Positions 8,754 through 20,282 of a DNA stretch of 64,000 nt are shown in pieces. Position numbers and translations under genes: made by a program. This stretch comes from Marinobacter mobilis (lineage in GTDB: Bacteria > Pseudomonadota > Gammaproteobacteria > Pseudomonadales > Oleiphilaceae): assembly GCF_900106945.1 (NCBI RefSeq), contig NZ_FNNE01000002.1, positions 429,674 to 493,673 on the forward strand, read 5' to 3'. Numbering within the stretch: the stretch's first letter is position 1; each line of letters begins with the position of its first letter. A model generated the notes under the pieces. It ran no database searches. It was not told the origin of the DNA and saw only the letters and a program-made list of their open reading frames with translations.

Positions 8754-9305
8754 TCAGTTGCCTTGTTGTGTTTGGTTGCGGGGCTGGATCACCATTTCCA
8801 CCCGACCGCCATCGTCGCCGTTAGCGCCGGAGCCTTCCGCGGTGACGACCCGGTTCTGGGTATCATAGTGAATCAGCTGGCCGCGAAACAGGTTGTTGCC
8901 CTGAGTGATGACAGCGTCTTGCTCAAAGGTCAGCCGGTTGTCCGGGGCAGAATAAGTGATGTTCTTCGCTTCTGCATCCGTGGCCTCGCCCTGACGGCTG
9001 GTCGGCTGGGTGTAGCGGGCCGGTGAGCCGCTGGCTTCGATGCGGTTGAGGCCGTTTTCATCCCGGTAGAGGATGACTCTGTCGGCCTGCAGGCGTGTGT
9101 TGAGCTGTGTAATGATCACGTCGCCGGTATAGGTGGCAATGCCGCGGCTGTCGTCCAGCCGTGCGTTGTCAGCGCTGACCTTGATCGGTGCGTCCGAATT
9201 CAGGTCAAAAGCCTGGGCCGGGTTACCGGCAAGGGCAAGCAGTGCCAGGGCGACAGAGGCGATGCCGGATTTGCGGTTATTGAGGCTTGGAATTTGCAGG
9301 CTCAT
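8754..9305 (-). CDS. lptA: LPS periplasmic transport protein LptA
   Basis: A 183-residue secreted protein with an OstA/LptA beta-jellyroll domain. Its signal peptide is about 32 residues long, ending AQA before FDLNSDAPI. LptA units stack to bridge LptC and LptD and carry LPS across the periplasm. The start lies 29 nt inside the end of lptC, indicating translational coupling. The C-terminus is polar and Gln/Asn-rich (QTQQGN). Confidence 0.94.
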   Translation of the reverse strand: MSLQIPSLNNRKSGIASVALALLALAGNPAQAFDLNSDAPIKVSADNARLDDSRGIATYTGDVIITQLNTRLQADRVILYRDENGLNRIEASGSPARYTQPTSRQGEATDAEAKNITYSAPDNRLTFEQDAVITQGNNLFRGQLIHYDTQNRVVTAEGSGANGDDGGRVEMVIQPRNQTQQGN

Positions 9306-9879
9306 ACAGTCCTATTACCTGTGACTTGAGTTCCAGGATGCGGTCATCGATCCAGGCGGTCATGCCGGTGGCCCGGGTGGTGCTGCGGCCGTCTGTCATG
9401 GTGACCGGGGCATCCGTATAAACGGTTCGGTTGGCGTTATCCAGGGTCAGCTGTTCGGTTTCCAGGGTGCCCTGGCGATCTTCGCCGAGCTGGCGGGTAA
9501 CAATAACATTCCCCTGCAGTTCAACCAGATTTTTCTGTTCGTGAAAGGTGCCGGTTTCAGCGGTCAGGGTCCAGGGTGACCCGGTATTCTTGTCAACGAG
9601 GGTGGCGTTGGGGTTGACCATGGTGGCCAGCTGAGTCGATTCAAACTGCTCAATCCGGGGGCTGCTGATCATGGTGTTGAGCTGGCCGCTGGCGTCAAAC
9701 GAGCGATACAGTCCGTTAATGACGAAACCGTCCGGCTCGGACGGGCCGCGCAGGGATTCCGCTTCCAGCGGAGGTACCCGTTCGTCGGATTGCCACAGCA
9801 ACGAAACCAGCACGGCGATGCTGACGAGCAGGGCGAGAGTTCGCACCCAGGGCCGGGTCAGCTGATCAGAGATACTCAT
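9277..9879 (-). CDS. lptC: LPS export protein LptC
   Basis: A 200-residue bitopic inner-membrane protein. One N-terminal membrane helix (about residues 13-29, TLALLVSIAVLVSLLW) is followed by a periplasmic LptC beta-jellyroll. LptC receives LPS from LptBFG and passes it to LptA. I choose the ATG at 9879, which overlaps the kdsC stop as TGATG, over a TTG three bases upstream. It overlaps lptA by 29 nt at its 3' end. Confidence 0.92.
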   Translation of the reverse strand: MSISDQLTRPWVRTLALLVSIAVLVSLLWQSDERVPPLEAESLRGPSEPDGFVINGLYRSFDASGQLNTMISSPRIEQFESTQLATMVNPNATLVDKNTGSPWTLTAETGTFHEQKNLVELQGNVIVTRQLGEDRQGTLETEQLTLDNANRTVYTDAPVTMTDGRSTTRATGMTAWIDDRILELKSQVIGLYEPANSKPQ

Positions 9880-10433
9880 CAACGGGGCTCCAGGAAGCCT
9901 GTCAGTGCGTTGTCGAGTTTACCCTGTGCGGTAAGGATCAGGTCGCAGATTTCACGAACGGCGCCGCGGCCACCCGTGGTGGTGGTGCAGTAGTCTGCAT
10001 GCTGCTGGACGAACCAGTGGGCATTGGGCACGGTGATACCGAAGCCTGCGTACTGAATGGCTGCCAGGTCTGGAAGGTCATCCCCCATATAGGCAATGGC
10101 GCCGGGCTCCAATGACAGGGCTGATGTCAGCTCCAGCAGGGCGGTGCGCTTGTCTTCGCGCCCTTGCATCAAGTGGGGAATGCCAAGGTCGTTCATGCGC
10201 TTTTCGGTCAGCGGCGAGCTGCGGCCGGTGATGACTGCGACTTCAATGCCGGCGTTCATCAGCAGCTTGATGCCCAGGCCATCGAGAATATTGAAGGCCT
10301 TCAGTTCGTCGCCGCTGGCGCTGAACAACAGGGTGCCATCGGACATGACGCCATCCACATCCAGGGCCAGGAGCCTGATGTTACGGGCCTTTTCGAGAGC
10401 GCTTTGGGGCCAGACAGGCATAGTGCTGGTCAT
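9879..10433 (-). CDS. kdsC: 3-deoxy-D-manno-octulosonate 8-phosphate phosphatase
   Basis: A 184-residue HAD-superfamily phosphatase of the capless KdsC type. The nucleophile motif LDVDGVMSDG has D25 and D27, and the second acidic motif is YMGDDLPDL near residue 119. It releases phosphate from Kdo-8-phosphate to give Kdo for LPS inner core. Start and stop overlap kdsD and lptC by one base each (TGATG junctions), so the cluster is tightly coupled. Confidence 0.95.
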   Translation of the reverse strand: MTSTMPVWPQSALEKARNIRLLALDVDGVMSDGTLLFSASGDELKAFNILDGLGIKLLMNAGIEVAVITGRSSPLTEKRMNDLGIPHLMQGREDKRTALLELTSALSLEPGAIAYMGDDLPDLAAIQYAGFGITVPNAHWFVQQHADYCTTTTGGRGAVREICDLILTAQGKLDNALTGFLEPR

Positions 10434-11401
10434 CAGATTACTCCGGCTTTAAGCAGGTCGTGCATGTTGATGGCGCCGGTCAGTTCGCCGTCGCGGTTGA
10501 TCACTGGCAACGCGTTTATCTTGAGTTCGTCCATCAGCTTGAGCGCTTCTGCGGCCAGCTGATCCTCAAAGATGGTCTTGCCGTTGCGGGTCATGACCTC
10601 CTGGATCGGCGTGGCGTGGATGTCCAGTGGGTGGTCGAGCGTGCGGCGCAAGTCACCATCGGTGAAAATGCCCACCATGTTACCAGCCCTGTTGACGACA
10701 GTGGTCATGCCCAGGCCCTTGAGGGAAATCTCCAGCAGTGCATTGTTCAGGGTGGTGTCCTCCGCGACTTTGGGGATGCGGTCACCACTGTGCATGATAT
10801 CGGAAACCCTAAGTAGCAGACGTCGACCCAGGCTGCCGCCAGGGTGGGAAAAAGCAAAATCCTCGGCACTGAAGCCGCGATCATCCAGCAATGCCACGGC
10901 AAGGGCGTCGCCCATGACCAGGGTGGCGGTAGTGCTGGATGTTGGTGCCAGCCCAAGGGGGCAGGCTTCCTGGGCAACACTGACATCCAGGTTGGCCGCC
11001 GCCTCTCTCGCCAGCACAGAGTCCGGGTTGCCTGTCATGCTGATGAGGGGGGCGCCCATGCGCTTAATCAAAGGCAGTATGGTCAGTACTTCGCTGGTAC
11101 TGCCGGAATTGGAAATGGCCAGAACCACATCCTGGCCGGTAATCATGCCAAGGTCGCCATGGCTTGCCTCGCCCGGGTGTACATAGAAAGACGGCGTGCC
11201 GGTGCTGGCCAGCGTGGCGGCGATCTTTTTGCCGATGTGCCCGGATTTGCCCATACCGGTCACAACCACACGACCCTGGCAGGCCATGATGACTTCACAG
11301 GCCTTGATGAAATGGTCGTCGATGCGCTCGTTCAGGGCGTCGATGGCATCCCGCTCAATGGCGATAGCGCGCAGGGCGGCGTCCTTGAAGTGTGTGGTCA
11401 T
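10433..11401 (-). CDS. kdsD: D-arabinose 5-phosphate isomerase
   Basis: A 322-residue protein with an N-terminal SIS sugar-isomerase domain (about residues 40-175, GMGKSGHIGKKIAATLASTG) and two C-terminal CBS domains (about 205-320). It interconverts ribulose 5-phosphate and arabinose 5-phosphate, the first committed sugar for Kdo. It is the first gene of the minus-strand kds/lpt cluster. The 244 nt to mlaF are a divergent promoter region. Confidence 0.96.
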   Translation of the reverse strand: MTTHFKDAALRAIAIERDAIDALNERIDDHFIKACEVIMACQGRVVVTGMGKSGHIGKKIAATLASTGTPSFYVHPGEASHGDLGMITGQDVVLAISNSGSTSEVLTILPLIKRMGAPLISMTGNPDSVLAREAAANLDVSVAQEACPLGLAPTSSTTATLVMGDALAVALLDDRGFSAEDFAFSHPGGSLGRRLLLRVSDIMHSGDRIPKVAEDTTLNNALLEISLKGLGMTTVVNRAGNMVGIFTDGDLRRTLDHPLDIHATPIQEVMTRNGKTIFEDQLAAEALKLMDELKINALPVINRDGELTGAINMHDLLKAGVI

Positions 11402-11645
11402 ATTTTTACGGGTCCGGAGTCGTTCGGGTGCGAGTGAATTTGCCGGAGTATACCACTTTCGTTGCGGCCGGGGTCTGGTGATGGTGTCGGCTTTCCGGGG
11501 GTGCCGGGGTCACTCATTAACGCTGCATGTCATATATTTTAGGTGGTATCCGTTGAGGTTACGATGGAGTTCTACTACTGTAGCCGGCAACCTGTTGGGG
11601 GGGCTCGGTCTGTTCGTTGCCCCGCACACCAATCCTGGAACGATC

Positions 11646-12458
11646 ATGGCGTCAGACCCGTACATTACGCTTGAGGATGTTGTTTTTTCCCGCAACGGAC
11701 GGCCGATTTTTGATGGCGTCAGCCTGTCGATTCCAAAGGGAAAGATAACCGCAATCATGGGCCCCAGTGGCACCGGTAAGACAACGCTGCTGCGACTGAT
11801 CGGGGGGCAGTTGAAACCGGATCGGGGGCGGGTCGTTGTGGCCGGTGAGTCGGTACCTGAGCTGGGTCGATCGGCACTTTACCGATTGCGCGAGAAAATG
11901 GGGATGCTTTTCCAGAGTGGCGCCCTGTTTACCGATCTTAGCGTCTTTGAAAATGTGGCATTCCCCCTGCGGATTCACACCCGGTTGCCGGAGGATATGA
12001 TTCGCGACGTCGTGCTCATGAAGCTTGAGGCGGTTGGGCTTCGCGGTGCCCGGGAACTGATGCCCGCCCAGCTGTCTGGTGGCATGACGCGTCGGGTTGC
12101 GTTGGCCCGAAGCATTGCCCTTGATCCGGAACTGATCATGTACGATGAGCCCTTCGCCGGCCAGGACCCCATTGCCATGGGAGTGCTGGTGAAGCTGATT
12201 CGGGATTTGAACGGTGCCATGGGGTTGACCAGCGTCCTGGTGTCCCACGATGTGCCTGAGTCGCTCAGTATCTGCCACTACGCCTGTATAGTCGCGGATG
12301 GGCGTGTCATCGGCGAGGGCTCTCCGGAGCAGTTGCGGCAACACCCGTCGGAGCAGGTTCAGCAGTTTCTGCACGGTTATCCTGATGGCCCGGTTCCGTT
12401 CCATTATCCGGCACCGGCTGCGCGAGCGGACTGGGATATTTGTGAGGTTTCGTCGTGA
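11646..12458 (+). CDS. mlaF: Phospholipid ABC transporter ATPase MlaF
   Basis: A 270-residue ABC ATPase with Walker [10 protein letters not shown] (39-47), signature QLSGGMTRR (about 142-150) and Walker B LIMYDEP (163-169). With MlaE, MlaD and MlaB it forms the inner-membrane MlaFEDB complex that moves phospholipids between the membranes. The frame is open far upstream, but the ATG at 11646 gives the family N-terminus ([12 protein letters not shown]). It is the first gene of mlaFEDCB and overlaps mlaE by 4 nt. Confidence 0.96.
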   Translation: MASDPYITLEDVVFSRNGRPIFDGVSLSIPKGKITAIMGPSGTGKTTLLRLIGGQLKPDRGRVVVAGESVPELGRSALYRLREKMGMLFQSGALFTDLSVFENVAFPLRIHTRLPEDMIRDVVLMKLEAVGLRGARELMPAQLSGGMTRRVALARSIALDPELIMYDEPFAGQDPIAMGVLVKLIRDLNGAMGLTSVLVSHDVPESLSICHYACIVADGRVIGEGSPEQLRQHPSEQVQQFLHGYPDGPVPFHYPAPAARADWDICEVSS

Positions 12459-13237
12459 TTGATCGCATTGCCCGGATTGGGCGCTCAGGTCTGGAAGTGG
12501 CTCGCTCGTTCGGACGCTCGGGTCTGTTTCTGGCAGGCGTTCTCGCAGGTTTTCCACGGACCTCGGCGGGGTTTGCCCTGTTGGTGCGGCAACTCTACGC
12601 GATCGGCGTTCTGTCTCTGGCGATCATCGTGGTGTCGGGCTTGTTCATTGGTATGGTGCTCGCACTGCAGGGCTATACCATCCTCAGTGATTATGGCAGT
12701 GAAGATGCCATCGGCCAGATGATTGCCCTGACCCTGGTTCGGGAGCTGGGTCCGGTGGTAACCGCCTTGCTGTTCGCCGGTCGGGCGGGCTCGGCGCTGA
12801 CGGCTGAGATTGGTCTGATGAAGGCCACGGAGCAGTTGTCGAGTATGGAAATGATGGGGGTGGATCCTCTGCGTCAGGTGGTGGCGCCCCGGCTGTGGGG
12901 TGGCTTCCTGGCCATGCCGCTGTTGGCGATGATTTTTTCGTCAGTCGGGATCTGGGGCGGTAAGCTGGTAGGAGTAGACTGGCTGGGGGTGTTTGAAGGT
13001 TCGTTCTGGGGCAACATGCAAGCGTCGGTTGAGTTTCTCGACGATGTCATGAACGGCGTCATTAAAAGTATTGTGTTCGGCTTTGTCTGCACCTGGATCG
13101 CGGTCTTTCAGGGCTACGATTGCGTACCGACCTCTGCGGGCATAAGCTCGGCCACCACAAAAACGGTGGTTTACTCATCGCTGGCAGTGCTGGGGCTGGA
13201 TTTTGTGCTCACAGCAGTCATGTTCGGAAGTTTTTGA
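12455..13237 (+). CDS. mlaE: Phospholipid ABC transporter permease MlaE
   Basis: A 260-residue MlaE-family permease with several membrane helices. The conserved elements [29 protein letters not shown] (about residues 92-116) and [22 protein letters not shown] (117-134) match the coupling helix that docks on MlaF. It starts inside the end of mlaF (ATGA-type overlap, here GTGA) and lies 9 nt before mlaD. Confidence 0.96.
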   Translation: MIDRIARIGRSGLEVARSFGRSGLFLAGVLAGFPRTSAGFALLVRQLYAIGVLSLAIIVVSGLFIGMVLALQGYTILSDYGSEDAIGQMIALTLVRELGPVVTALLFAGRAGSALTAEIGLMKATEQLSSMEMMGVDPLRQVVAPRLWGGFLAMPLLAMIFSSVGIWGGKLVGVDWLGVFEGSFWGNMQASVEFLDDVMNGVIKSIVFGFVCTWIAVFQGYDCVPTSAGISSATTKTVVYSSLAVLGLDFVLTAVMFGSF

Positions 13238-13246
13238 GGGGGAGTG

Positions 13247-13696
13247 ATGGCGCGAAGGACGATGGAAGTCACTGTAGGTGTGTTCATGCTGCTGGGGGGT
13301 CTTGCCCTGGTATTTCTGGCCCTGCAGGTCAGCGGGCTGACTCCGGGAAGCAACGGCGAGACCTATGAGGTTCAGGCCCGCTTCAACGATGCCGGAGGCC
13401 TCACGCCGCGGGGGCGGGTGTCGATGGCTGGCGTGACGATTGGCCGGATTCGTTCCATTGAGCTGGACCGGAATACATTTCAGGCCCGTGTCACCATGGA
13501 TATTGATACGGCAGTTGATAACATTCCGACCGACAGTTCAGCGATAATACGTACATCGGGATTGCTGGGTGAGCAGTACATTGATATCTCAGTGGGTGTC
13601 GATGAAACCCTGATGGCGGATGGCGATGTCTTCTATTCCACGCAGTCGGCCATGAATCTTGAGCGGTTGATCGGTAATTTCGCCAGCGGACGCTGA
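13247..13696 (+). CDS. mlaD: Phospholipid-binding MCE protein MlaD
   Basis: A 149-residue protein with one N-terminal membrane helix (about residues 9-26) and one MCE domain (about 38-115). MlaD forms a periplasmic hexamer ring on MlaFEB that guides phospholipids to MlaC. I take the ATG at 13247 with GAGGGGG upstream, one codon after an in-frame GTG. Family length is 150-180 residues, so this is at the short end, with little after the MCE domain. Confidence 0.94.
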   Translation: MARRTMEVTVGVFMLLGGLALVFLALQVSGLTPGSNGETYEVQARFNDAGGLTPRGRVSMAGVTIGRIRSIELDRNTFQARVTMDIDTAVDNIPTDSSAIIRTSGLLGEQYIDISVGVDETLMADGDVFYSTQSAMNLERLIGNFASGR

Positions 13697-13757
13697 GCGA
13701 GGGTAATTCAAAAGTAGCGTCTGCGGGAGCCGCATGATGCGCAGTTAGGGAGTGATT

Positions 13758-14414
13758 ATGACGTCTGTCAGCAAGTATCTGGTTATATTGTTTGTTCTGG
13801 TGCAGGCGCTTGCCGTCTCCATGGTGGCGCGCGCCAGTGAGGACCTGCTGCAGTATGTGAATGAAAGCACTCAGGAGCTGGTGACCAAGCTCAACGAAGA
13901 ACGGGGGCTCTATTCGGAAAACCCGGAAGCGTTTTACCGCAGCATGGATGAAACACTGCAGGATTTTGTCGATTTTCGGCGTATTGCAGCCCGGGTGATG
14001 GGGCGTTATGCGCGCCAGACGACGCCTGAGCAGCGCGATGCCTTTGTTGAAAAGTTCAAGCGCAGCCTGTTCGACAGTTACGCCCAGGCGCTGGTGGAGT
14101 CCCAGGATTTTACCATCGAGGTTAAAGAGGCACAGGTGAATCCGGATAACGACACCCGGGCCTCCGTGCAGATGGAGGTCATTTCAGCCTCCGGCAATCG
14201 TTACCCGGTCAGCTACTCAATGTACCGCAAGGACGGCAGCGCCGACTGGCGAATGGAAAACGTGATTGTTGAAGGTATCAATATAGGCCTCGCCTTCCGG
14301 GACCGCTTTGCTCAGGAGATGGAATCCAGCGGGGGTAATATCCAGGCGGTAATTGATGGCTGGAGTGGTGCTGTTGAAGGGCTCGACTCAGACGGTGAGG
14401 TCGAAGGGCAGTAA
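13758..14414 (+). CDS. mlaC: Periplasmic phospholipid-binding protein MlaC
   Basis: A 218-residue MlaC/Ttg2D-like protein. The signal peptide runs to about residue 27 (ending VARA before SEDLLQYV). MlaC shuttles phospholipids between the outer-membrane MlaA complex and MlaD. The conserved FRRIAARVMGRYARQTTPEQ stretch is present at about residues 74-93. I take the ATG at 13758 with AGGGA six bases upstream. Its stop shares a base with the mlaB start. Confidence 0.95.
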   Translation: MTSVSKYLVILFVLVQALAVSMVARASEDLLQYVNESTQELVTKLNEERGLYSENPEAFYRSMDETLQDFVDFRRIAARVMGRYARQTTPEQRDAFVEKFKRSLFDSYAQALVESQDFTIEVKEAQVNPDNDTRASVQMEVISASGNRYPVSYSMYRKDGSADWRMENVIVEGINIGLAFRDRFAQEMESSGGNIQAVIDGWSGAVEGLDSDGEVEGQ

Positions 14415-14743
14415 TGGCACTGGCGGCGGCAGCGACGGCTGAGGTCATTCAGGACGGTCCGGTCCTCAGGGTACGCGGGGTGCTGGATGTGGCGGGAGCC
14501 ATGGCCGTCAGGGCGTCGGGCGAAGCGTTGATTCGCGCAGGCTCCGGTCCGCTGACCATTGACCTTGGTGAATCCCCGGTTGCCCATAGCGCCGCGCTTT
14601 CGCTTTTCCTTTGCTGGCAACGCTGCGCGCAATCACAGCAGCGCCCACTGAATTTTGTTGAAGTCGGGGAATCGCTGCGTTCCCTGGCGTCTCTCAGCGG
14701 TGTGGATCACTACCTCAGCGGGTTTACTGCTGAGTCGCACTGA
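14414..14743 (+). CDS. mlaB: STAS-domain protein MlaB
   Basis: A 109-residue STAS-domain protein. The domain covers nearly the whole length, with the helix-capping serine region near SPVAHSAALSLFL (about residues 55-67). MlaB binds MlaF and stabilises the ABC complex. The start overlaps the mlaC stop (TAATG). It is the last gene of the mla operon before an 84-nt gap containing a promoter-like sequence. Confidence 0.88.
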   Translation: MALAAAATAEVIQDGPVLRVRGVLDVAGAMAVRASGEALIRAGSGPLTIDLGESPVAHSAALSLFLCWQRCAQSQQRPLNFVEVGESLRSLASLSGVDHYLSGFTAESH

Positions 14744-14760
14744 CGGCTTTGTCACGGAAG

Positions 14761-14789
14761 CTGACCCGCCACCCAGAATTGGTTACAAT
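14761..14789 (+). promoter_or_regulatory. Candidate sigma-70 promoter for ibaG-murA-his
   Basis: CTGACC (14761-14766), a 17-nt spacer and TACAAT (14784-14789) make a plausible housekeeping promoter about 40 nt before ibaG, in the gap after mlaB. A CCCCGAGGA ribosome-binding site follows. This is pattern recognition only. Confidence 0.45.
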
Positions 14790-14827
14790 TCCGCTCCTGA
14801 ATTAACTTCTCCCCGAGGACTGTTGTT

Positions 14828-16364
<1,537 letters not shown>

Positions 16365-16384
16365 ACTAGTGACCGGAAGGAATA

Positions 16385-17038
16385 ATGACTGACACCATAA
16401 CGATCGCGCTGTCGAAAGGGCGGATTCTCAAGGAGACGCTGCCACTGCTGGCGGAAGCCGGTATCGAGCTTCTCGATGATATCGACAAGTCCCGCAAACT
16501 GGTTTTCCCGACAACCGACCCGAACGTGAGGGTGCTGATCATTCGTGCCACCGATGTGCCGACCTATGTGCAGTACGGTGGCGCGGACCTCGGCGTTGCT
16601 GGCAAGGACGTATTGATGGAGCACGGTGGCGAAGGCCTGTACGAGCCGCTGGATCTCAATATTTCCCGTTGCCGGCTGATGACGGCCGGGCCAAAAGGGG
16701 TGGCGCCGCCTCAGGGGCGCCTCCGGGTTGCCACCAAATTCGTCAACCTGGCCCGTCGTTATTACGCCGCCAAAGGACTCCAGGCAGACATCATCAAGTT
16801 GTATGGTGCGATGGAACTGGCGCCGATTCTGGGGTTGGCTGATGAGATTGTCGATATCGTTGATACCGGCAACACCCTGAAAGCCAACGGCCTGGAAGCG
16901 CGGGAACTGATCGCCAACATCAGTACCCGGTTGGTGGCCAACCGGGCATCCATGAAAATCAAGCACCAGAAGCTTCACCCCATCATTGAAAAGATGGGCG
17001 CAGCCGTTGAACGCTGCAAAGTGGCGGATCCCGCCTGA
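16385..17038 (+). CDS. hisG: ATP phosphoribosyltransferase, short form
   Basis: A 217-residue catalytic subunit that joins ATP and PRPP in the first step of histidine synthesis. The length and lack of a C-terminal regulatory domain mark the short form, which works with HisZ; hisZ is not in the window. The PRPP-binding region [14 protein letters not shown] is at about residues 157-170. It starts 20 nt after murA and is followed by hisD and hisC. Confidence 0.97.
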   Translation: MTDTITIALSKGRILKETLPLLAEAGIELLDDIDKSRKLVFPTTDPNVRVLIIRATDVPTYVQYGGADLGVAGKDVLMEHGGEGLYEPLDLNISRCRLMTAGPKGVAPPQGRLRVATKFVNLARRYYAAKGLQADIIKLYGAMELAPILGLADEIVDIVDTGNTLKANGLEARELIANISTRLVANRASMKIKHQKLHPIIEKMGAAVERCKVADPA

Positions 17039-17070
17039 ACCAACCTCCTTTCCTGTATGCAGGGGATACT

Positions 17071-18402
17071 ATGACTGACGTTTCCATTACCCGGTTGTCA
17101 GCCGCCCAGGCTGATTTTGATGATGCGCTGTCCAGGCTCCTGGCCTGGGACGATAGCGTTGACCATCAAGTCAATGAGTCGGTCCGTCATATCCTGCATG
17201 AGGTGCGTACTCGCGGCGATCAGGCCGTGCTGGAATTTACCGCTCGCTTTGATCAGGTTGACGCGGCTGCCGTTAGCGAACTGGAGGTTTCCCAGGAGCG
17301 TTTGCAGCAGGCACTGGCCGCAATCCCGGTGGATCAGCGGGACGCGCTTGAGAAGGCTGCGGACCGGGTACGGGATTATCATCAGCGCCAGATGCAGTCC
17401 TCGTGGCAGTATGAAGAGGCCGATGGCACCGTGCTGGGCCAGAAAGTGACGCCGTTGGATCGGGCTGGGCTTTACGTGCCTGGCGGTAAGGCCGCGTACC
17501 CGTCTTCGGTGCTGATGAATGCCATTCCGGCCAAGGTTGCCGGAGTCGCAGAAGTCATCATGGTGGTTCCGACACCAGGGGGGACTGTCAACGAGATGGT
17601 GTTGGCCGCCGCGGCGATTGCTGGCGTAGACCGCGTGTTTACCATCGGTGGTGCCCAGGCCGTGGCCGCACTGGCCTACGGTACGGATACCATTCCCCAT
17701 GTCGACAAAATTGTCGGCCCCGGCAATATCTATGTGGCGACTGCAAAGCGTGAGGTGTTTGGCACCGTAGGGATCGATATGATCGCAGGGCCTTCGGAGA
17801 TTCTGGTCATCTGTGACGGTGAAACCGATCCCGACTGGATTGCGATGGACCTGTTTTCCCAGGCTGAGCACGATGAGCAGGCTCAGTCGATCCTGATCTG
17901 TCCCAATGCTGAGTATCTGGACCGTGTCGAGAACAGCATTCGCAACTTGCTGCCTACGATGGAGCGGGCGGAAATTATTGCCACGTCCCTGAACAGCCGC
18001 GCCGCGCTGATTGACGTCGCAGATCTGTCGGAAGCGGCCCGGGTGAGTAACCGGATTGCCCCGGAACACCTGGAATTGTCGGTGGCGGATCCCCAGGCTC
18101 TGGTTGAGGAAATTCGCCACGCGGGCGCGATCTTCATGGGTCGATACACCGCAGAGGCGCTGGGCGACTACTGTGCCGGTCCAAACCATGTGTTGCCAAC
18201 CTCCGGTACTGCCCGTTTTTCATCACCGCTGGGGGTCTATGACTTCCAGAAGCGTTCCTCGATCATTGGTTTTTCAGCTCATGGTGCGAGTGAGATGGGT
18301 AAGATCGCCTCGGTGCTGGCTCGTGGTGAAGGTCTCACCGCCCACGCCCGTTCCGCTGAATACCGTATTGAGGGCAGCGCTGAGCAGGGCGGAGTTGAGT
18401 GA
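17071..18402 (+). CDS. hisD: Histidinol dehydrogenase
   Basis: A 443-residue zinc enzyme that oxidises histidinol to histidine in two NAD-dependent steps. Signature motifs include [16 protein letters not shown], the [10 protein letters not shown] stretch and [13 protein letters not shown], which holds the zinc-ligand Gln and His, plus the later GPNHVLPT. Full family length. The stop overlaps the hisC ATG by one base (TGATG). Confidence 0.97.
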   Translation: MTDVSITRLSAAQADFDDALSRLLAWDDSVDHQVNESVRHILHEVRTRGDQAVLEFTARFDQVDAAAVSELEVSQERLQQALAAIPVDQRDALEKAADRVRDYHQRQMQSSWQYEEADGTVLGQKVTPLDRAGLYVPGGKAAYPSSVLMNAIPAKVAGVAEVIMVVPTPGGTVNEMVLAAAAIAGVDRVFTIGGAQAVAALAYGTDTIPHVDKIVGPGNIYVATAKREVFGTVGIDMIAGPSEILVICDGETDPDWIAMDLFSQAEHDEQAQSILICPNAEYLDRVENSIRNLLPTMERAEIIATSLNSRAALIDVADLSEAARVSNRIAPEHLELSVADPQALVEEIRHAGAIFMGRYTAEALGDYCAGPNHVLPTSGTARFSSPLGVYDFQKRSSIIGFSAHGASEMGKIASVLARGEGLTAHARSAEYRIEGSAEQGGVE

Positions 18403-19457
18403 TGAGCAAGTACTGGAGTCCGGTCGTCAAAGACTTGGTGCCCTATGTTCCCGGTGAGCAGCCGAAGCTGGATAATCTGGTCAAACTGAACACCAACGAG
18501 AACCCTTACGGGCCGTCACCGCGAGCGTTGGTGGCCATGCAGGCGGCGCTCGATGACAGCCTGAAGCTGTATCCGGATCCCGAATCAGTCGAGCTCAAAC
18601 AAACCATCGCCAGTTACTATGGGGTGAGGGGCGATCAGGTGTTTGTGGGTAATGGTTCCGATGAGGTGCTGGCCCATGTCTTTTTCGGCTTGTTCCAGCA
18701 GGACGAGCCAATCCTGTTTCCGGATATTTCCTACAGTTTCTACCCGGTCTACTGCGGCCTTTATGGAATTGCCAGTCGGGTGGTGCCCCTGAACGACCGT
18801 TTCGAGATTGACCCTGCGGACTATGAGCAGGCGAACGGTGGCGTGATTTTCCCTAACCCCAATGCCCCAACCGGTCGTTTCCTGCCTCTCGATCAAGTGG
18901 AACGGGTCGTCTCGGCCAATCCGGATCGTGTGGTGGTTATTGATGAGGCGTACGTTGACTTTGGCGGCGAAAGCGCCGTTGCTCTGGTTGATCGCCATCC
19001 CAACCTGCTGGTCATCCAGACGCTATCCAAATCCCGCTCCCTGGCGGGAATGCGTGTCGGGTTTGCCATTGGCGACAGCGAGCTGATTGAGGCCCTGCAA
19101 CGGGTCAAGAACAGCTTCAACTCCTACCCTCTGGATCGTGTTGCGCAGGCTGGCGCGCAGGCTGCGTTTGAGGATGAGACGTACTTCCGTCAAAGCTGCG
19201 ATGGGGTCATAGCCGAGCGTGACCGGGTCACGGCAGAGCTCGAGGCACTGGGGTTTGACGTGTTGCCATCCCGGGCGAACTTTGTTTTCGCCCGTCATCC
19301 CCTGCATCGGGGTGACGTTTTGATGACCGGTCTCAGAGAGCAGGGCGTGATCGTGCGCCATTTCAACAAGCCGCGGATTTCCGAATTTTTGCGGATTACC
19401 ATTGGTATGCCGGAGCAGAACGACGCCTTGTTGTGTGCTCTTGGGAAGATGGTGTAA
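18402..19457 (+). CDS. hisC: Histidinol-phosphate aminotransferase
   Basis: A 351-residue fold-type I PLP enzyme. The Schiff-base lysine is K210 in [22 protein letters not shown] (152-158) and IDEAYVDF (180-187) are the cofactor-binding motifs. I prefer the ATG at 18402 to the GTG three bases upstream because it overlaps the hisD stop. It is separated by 3 nt from the Nif3-family gene. In Pseudomonas aeruginosa the next gene is algW; here it is absent. Confidence 0.95.
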   Translation: MSKYWSPVVKDLVPYVPGEQPKLDNLVKLNTNENPYGPSPRALVAMQAALDDSLKLYPDPESVELKQTIASYYGVRGDQVFVGNGSDEVLAHVFFGLFQQDEPILFPDISYSFYPVYCGLYGIASRVVPLNDRFEIDPADYEQANGGVIFPNPNAPTGRFLPLDQVERVVSANPDRVVVIDEAYVDFGGESAVALVDRHPNLLVIQTLSKSRSLAGMRVGFAIGDSELIEALQRVKNSFNSYPLDRVAQAGAQAAFEDETYFRQSCDGVIAERDRVTAELEALGFDVLPSRANFVFARHPLHRGDVLMTGLREQGVIVRHFNKPRISEFLRITIGMPEQNDALLCALGKMV

Positions 19458-19460
19458 GCC

Positions 19461-20204
19461 ATGGCCTCGCGCAACGAAATACTGGCTGCGGTTTCGCAAT
19501 GGCTGACCCCGGACAACTTTCAGGACTACTGCCCGAACGGTCTCCAGGTTGAAGGGTGTGACGACGTAACCCGGATTGTCTCCGGGGTCACGGCATCTCA
19601 GGCGCTGGTGGATGCAGCTATTGCGCAGAAAGCCCAGATGTTGCTGGTTCACCATGGGTATTTCTGGAAGGGTGAGGACGCAACCATTCGCGGGATGAAG
19701 CGCGCGCGGCTAAAGGCGTTGCTGGAGCATGATATCAATCTGGTGGCTTACCATCTGCCGCTGGATGATCACGAGCGGTTTGGCAATAACATCCAGTTGG
19801 CGCGGATATTGGGTATTCAGAATCCTCGGGTGCTTGATGGGCTGGTGTGGCAAGGGGAGCTTCCGCAGCCGATGACCGTGGAGCAACTGGCTCGTCATCT
19901 GGAGTCCTGTCTGGGCCGGGTGCCCTTGCATGTGGGGCAGGGAGTGGCGGAAATTTCCACCCTGGGTTGGTGCACGGGGGCTGCTCAGGGCTATATTGCC
20001 AAAGCCGTGGATGCTGGACTGGATGCCTTTATCAGTGGGGAAATATCGGAACCCACGACCCATACCGCGCGGGAGTGCGGTATCCACTATTTTTCTGCGG
20101 GTCATCACGCCACGGAGCGATACGGCGTGCAGGCGCTGGGTGAGGCAATTGCTGAGCGCTTTGGCCTGGAGCACCGGTTTGTCGACTGCGACAACCCGGT
20201 CTAG
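19461..20204 (+). CDS. Nif3-like dinuclear metal-centre protein (YbgI)
   Basis: A 247-residue Nif3/YbgI family protein. Metal-ligand motifs are visible: LVHHGYFWKGE (about residues 54-64), AYHLPLDDH (about 95-103) and the C-terminal SAGHHATERYGV (about 213-224). Members form hexameric rings with a two-metal site and have been annotated as GTP cyclohydrolase I type 2 homologs; the true reaction is uncertain. It lies 3 nt behind hisC and is probably the last gene of that transcript. Confidence 0.9.
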   Translation: MASRNEILAAVSQWLTPDNFQDYCPNGLQVEGCDDVTRIVSGVTASQALVDAAIAQKAQMLLVHHGYFWKGEDATIRGMKRARLKALLEHDINLVAYHLPLDDHERFGNNIQLARILGIQNPRVLDGLVWQGELPQPMTVEQLARHLESCLGRVPLHVGQGVAEISTLGWCTGAAQGYIAKAVDAGLDAFISGEISEPTTHTARECGIHYFSAGHHATERYGVQALGEAIAERFGLEHRFVDCDNPV

Positions 20205-20224
20205 GAAAGTCTGATCGCCAGAGC

Positions 20225-20256
20225 TGGCCCGGAGTAAGTCGAAGTCTTCCGGGCCA
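20225..20256. terminator. Hairpin between convergent nif3-like gene and zapG
   Basis: A 9-bp perfect inverted repeat, TGGCCCGGA/TCCGGGCCA, with a 14-nt loop sits in the 78-nt gap between two convergent genes. There is no strong T-run, but the position suits a bidirectional transcript end. Confidence 0.45.
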
Positions 20257-20282
20257 TTATGTACCGGGCGGGGGAGTGGCGG

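Noticed and set aside
11196..11645. Upstream in-frame extension of mlaF
   Set aside because: It would run through the kdsD gene and promoter region; the family N-terminus begins at 11646.
11652..12557. 301-codon minus-strand frame opposite mlaF/mlaE
   Set aside because: Crosses the junction of two well-supported mla genes and has no family signature.
17098..18189. 363-codon minus-strand frame opposite hisD
   Set aside because: Shadow of hisD, whose zinc and NAD motifs are intact.
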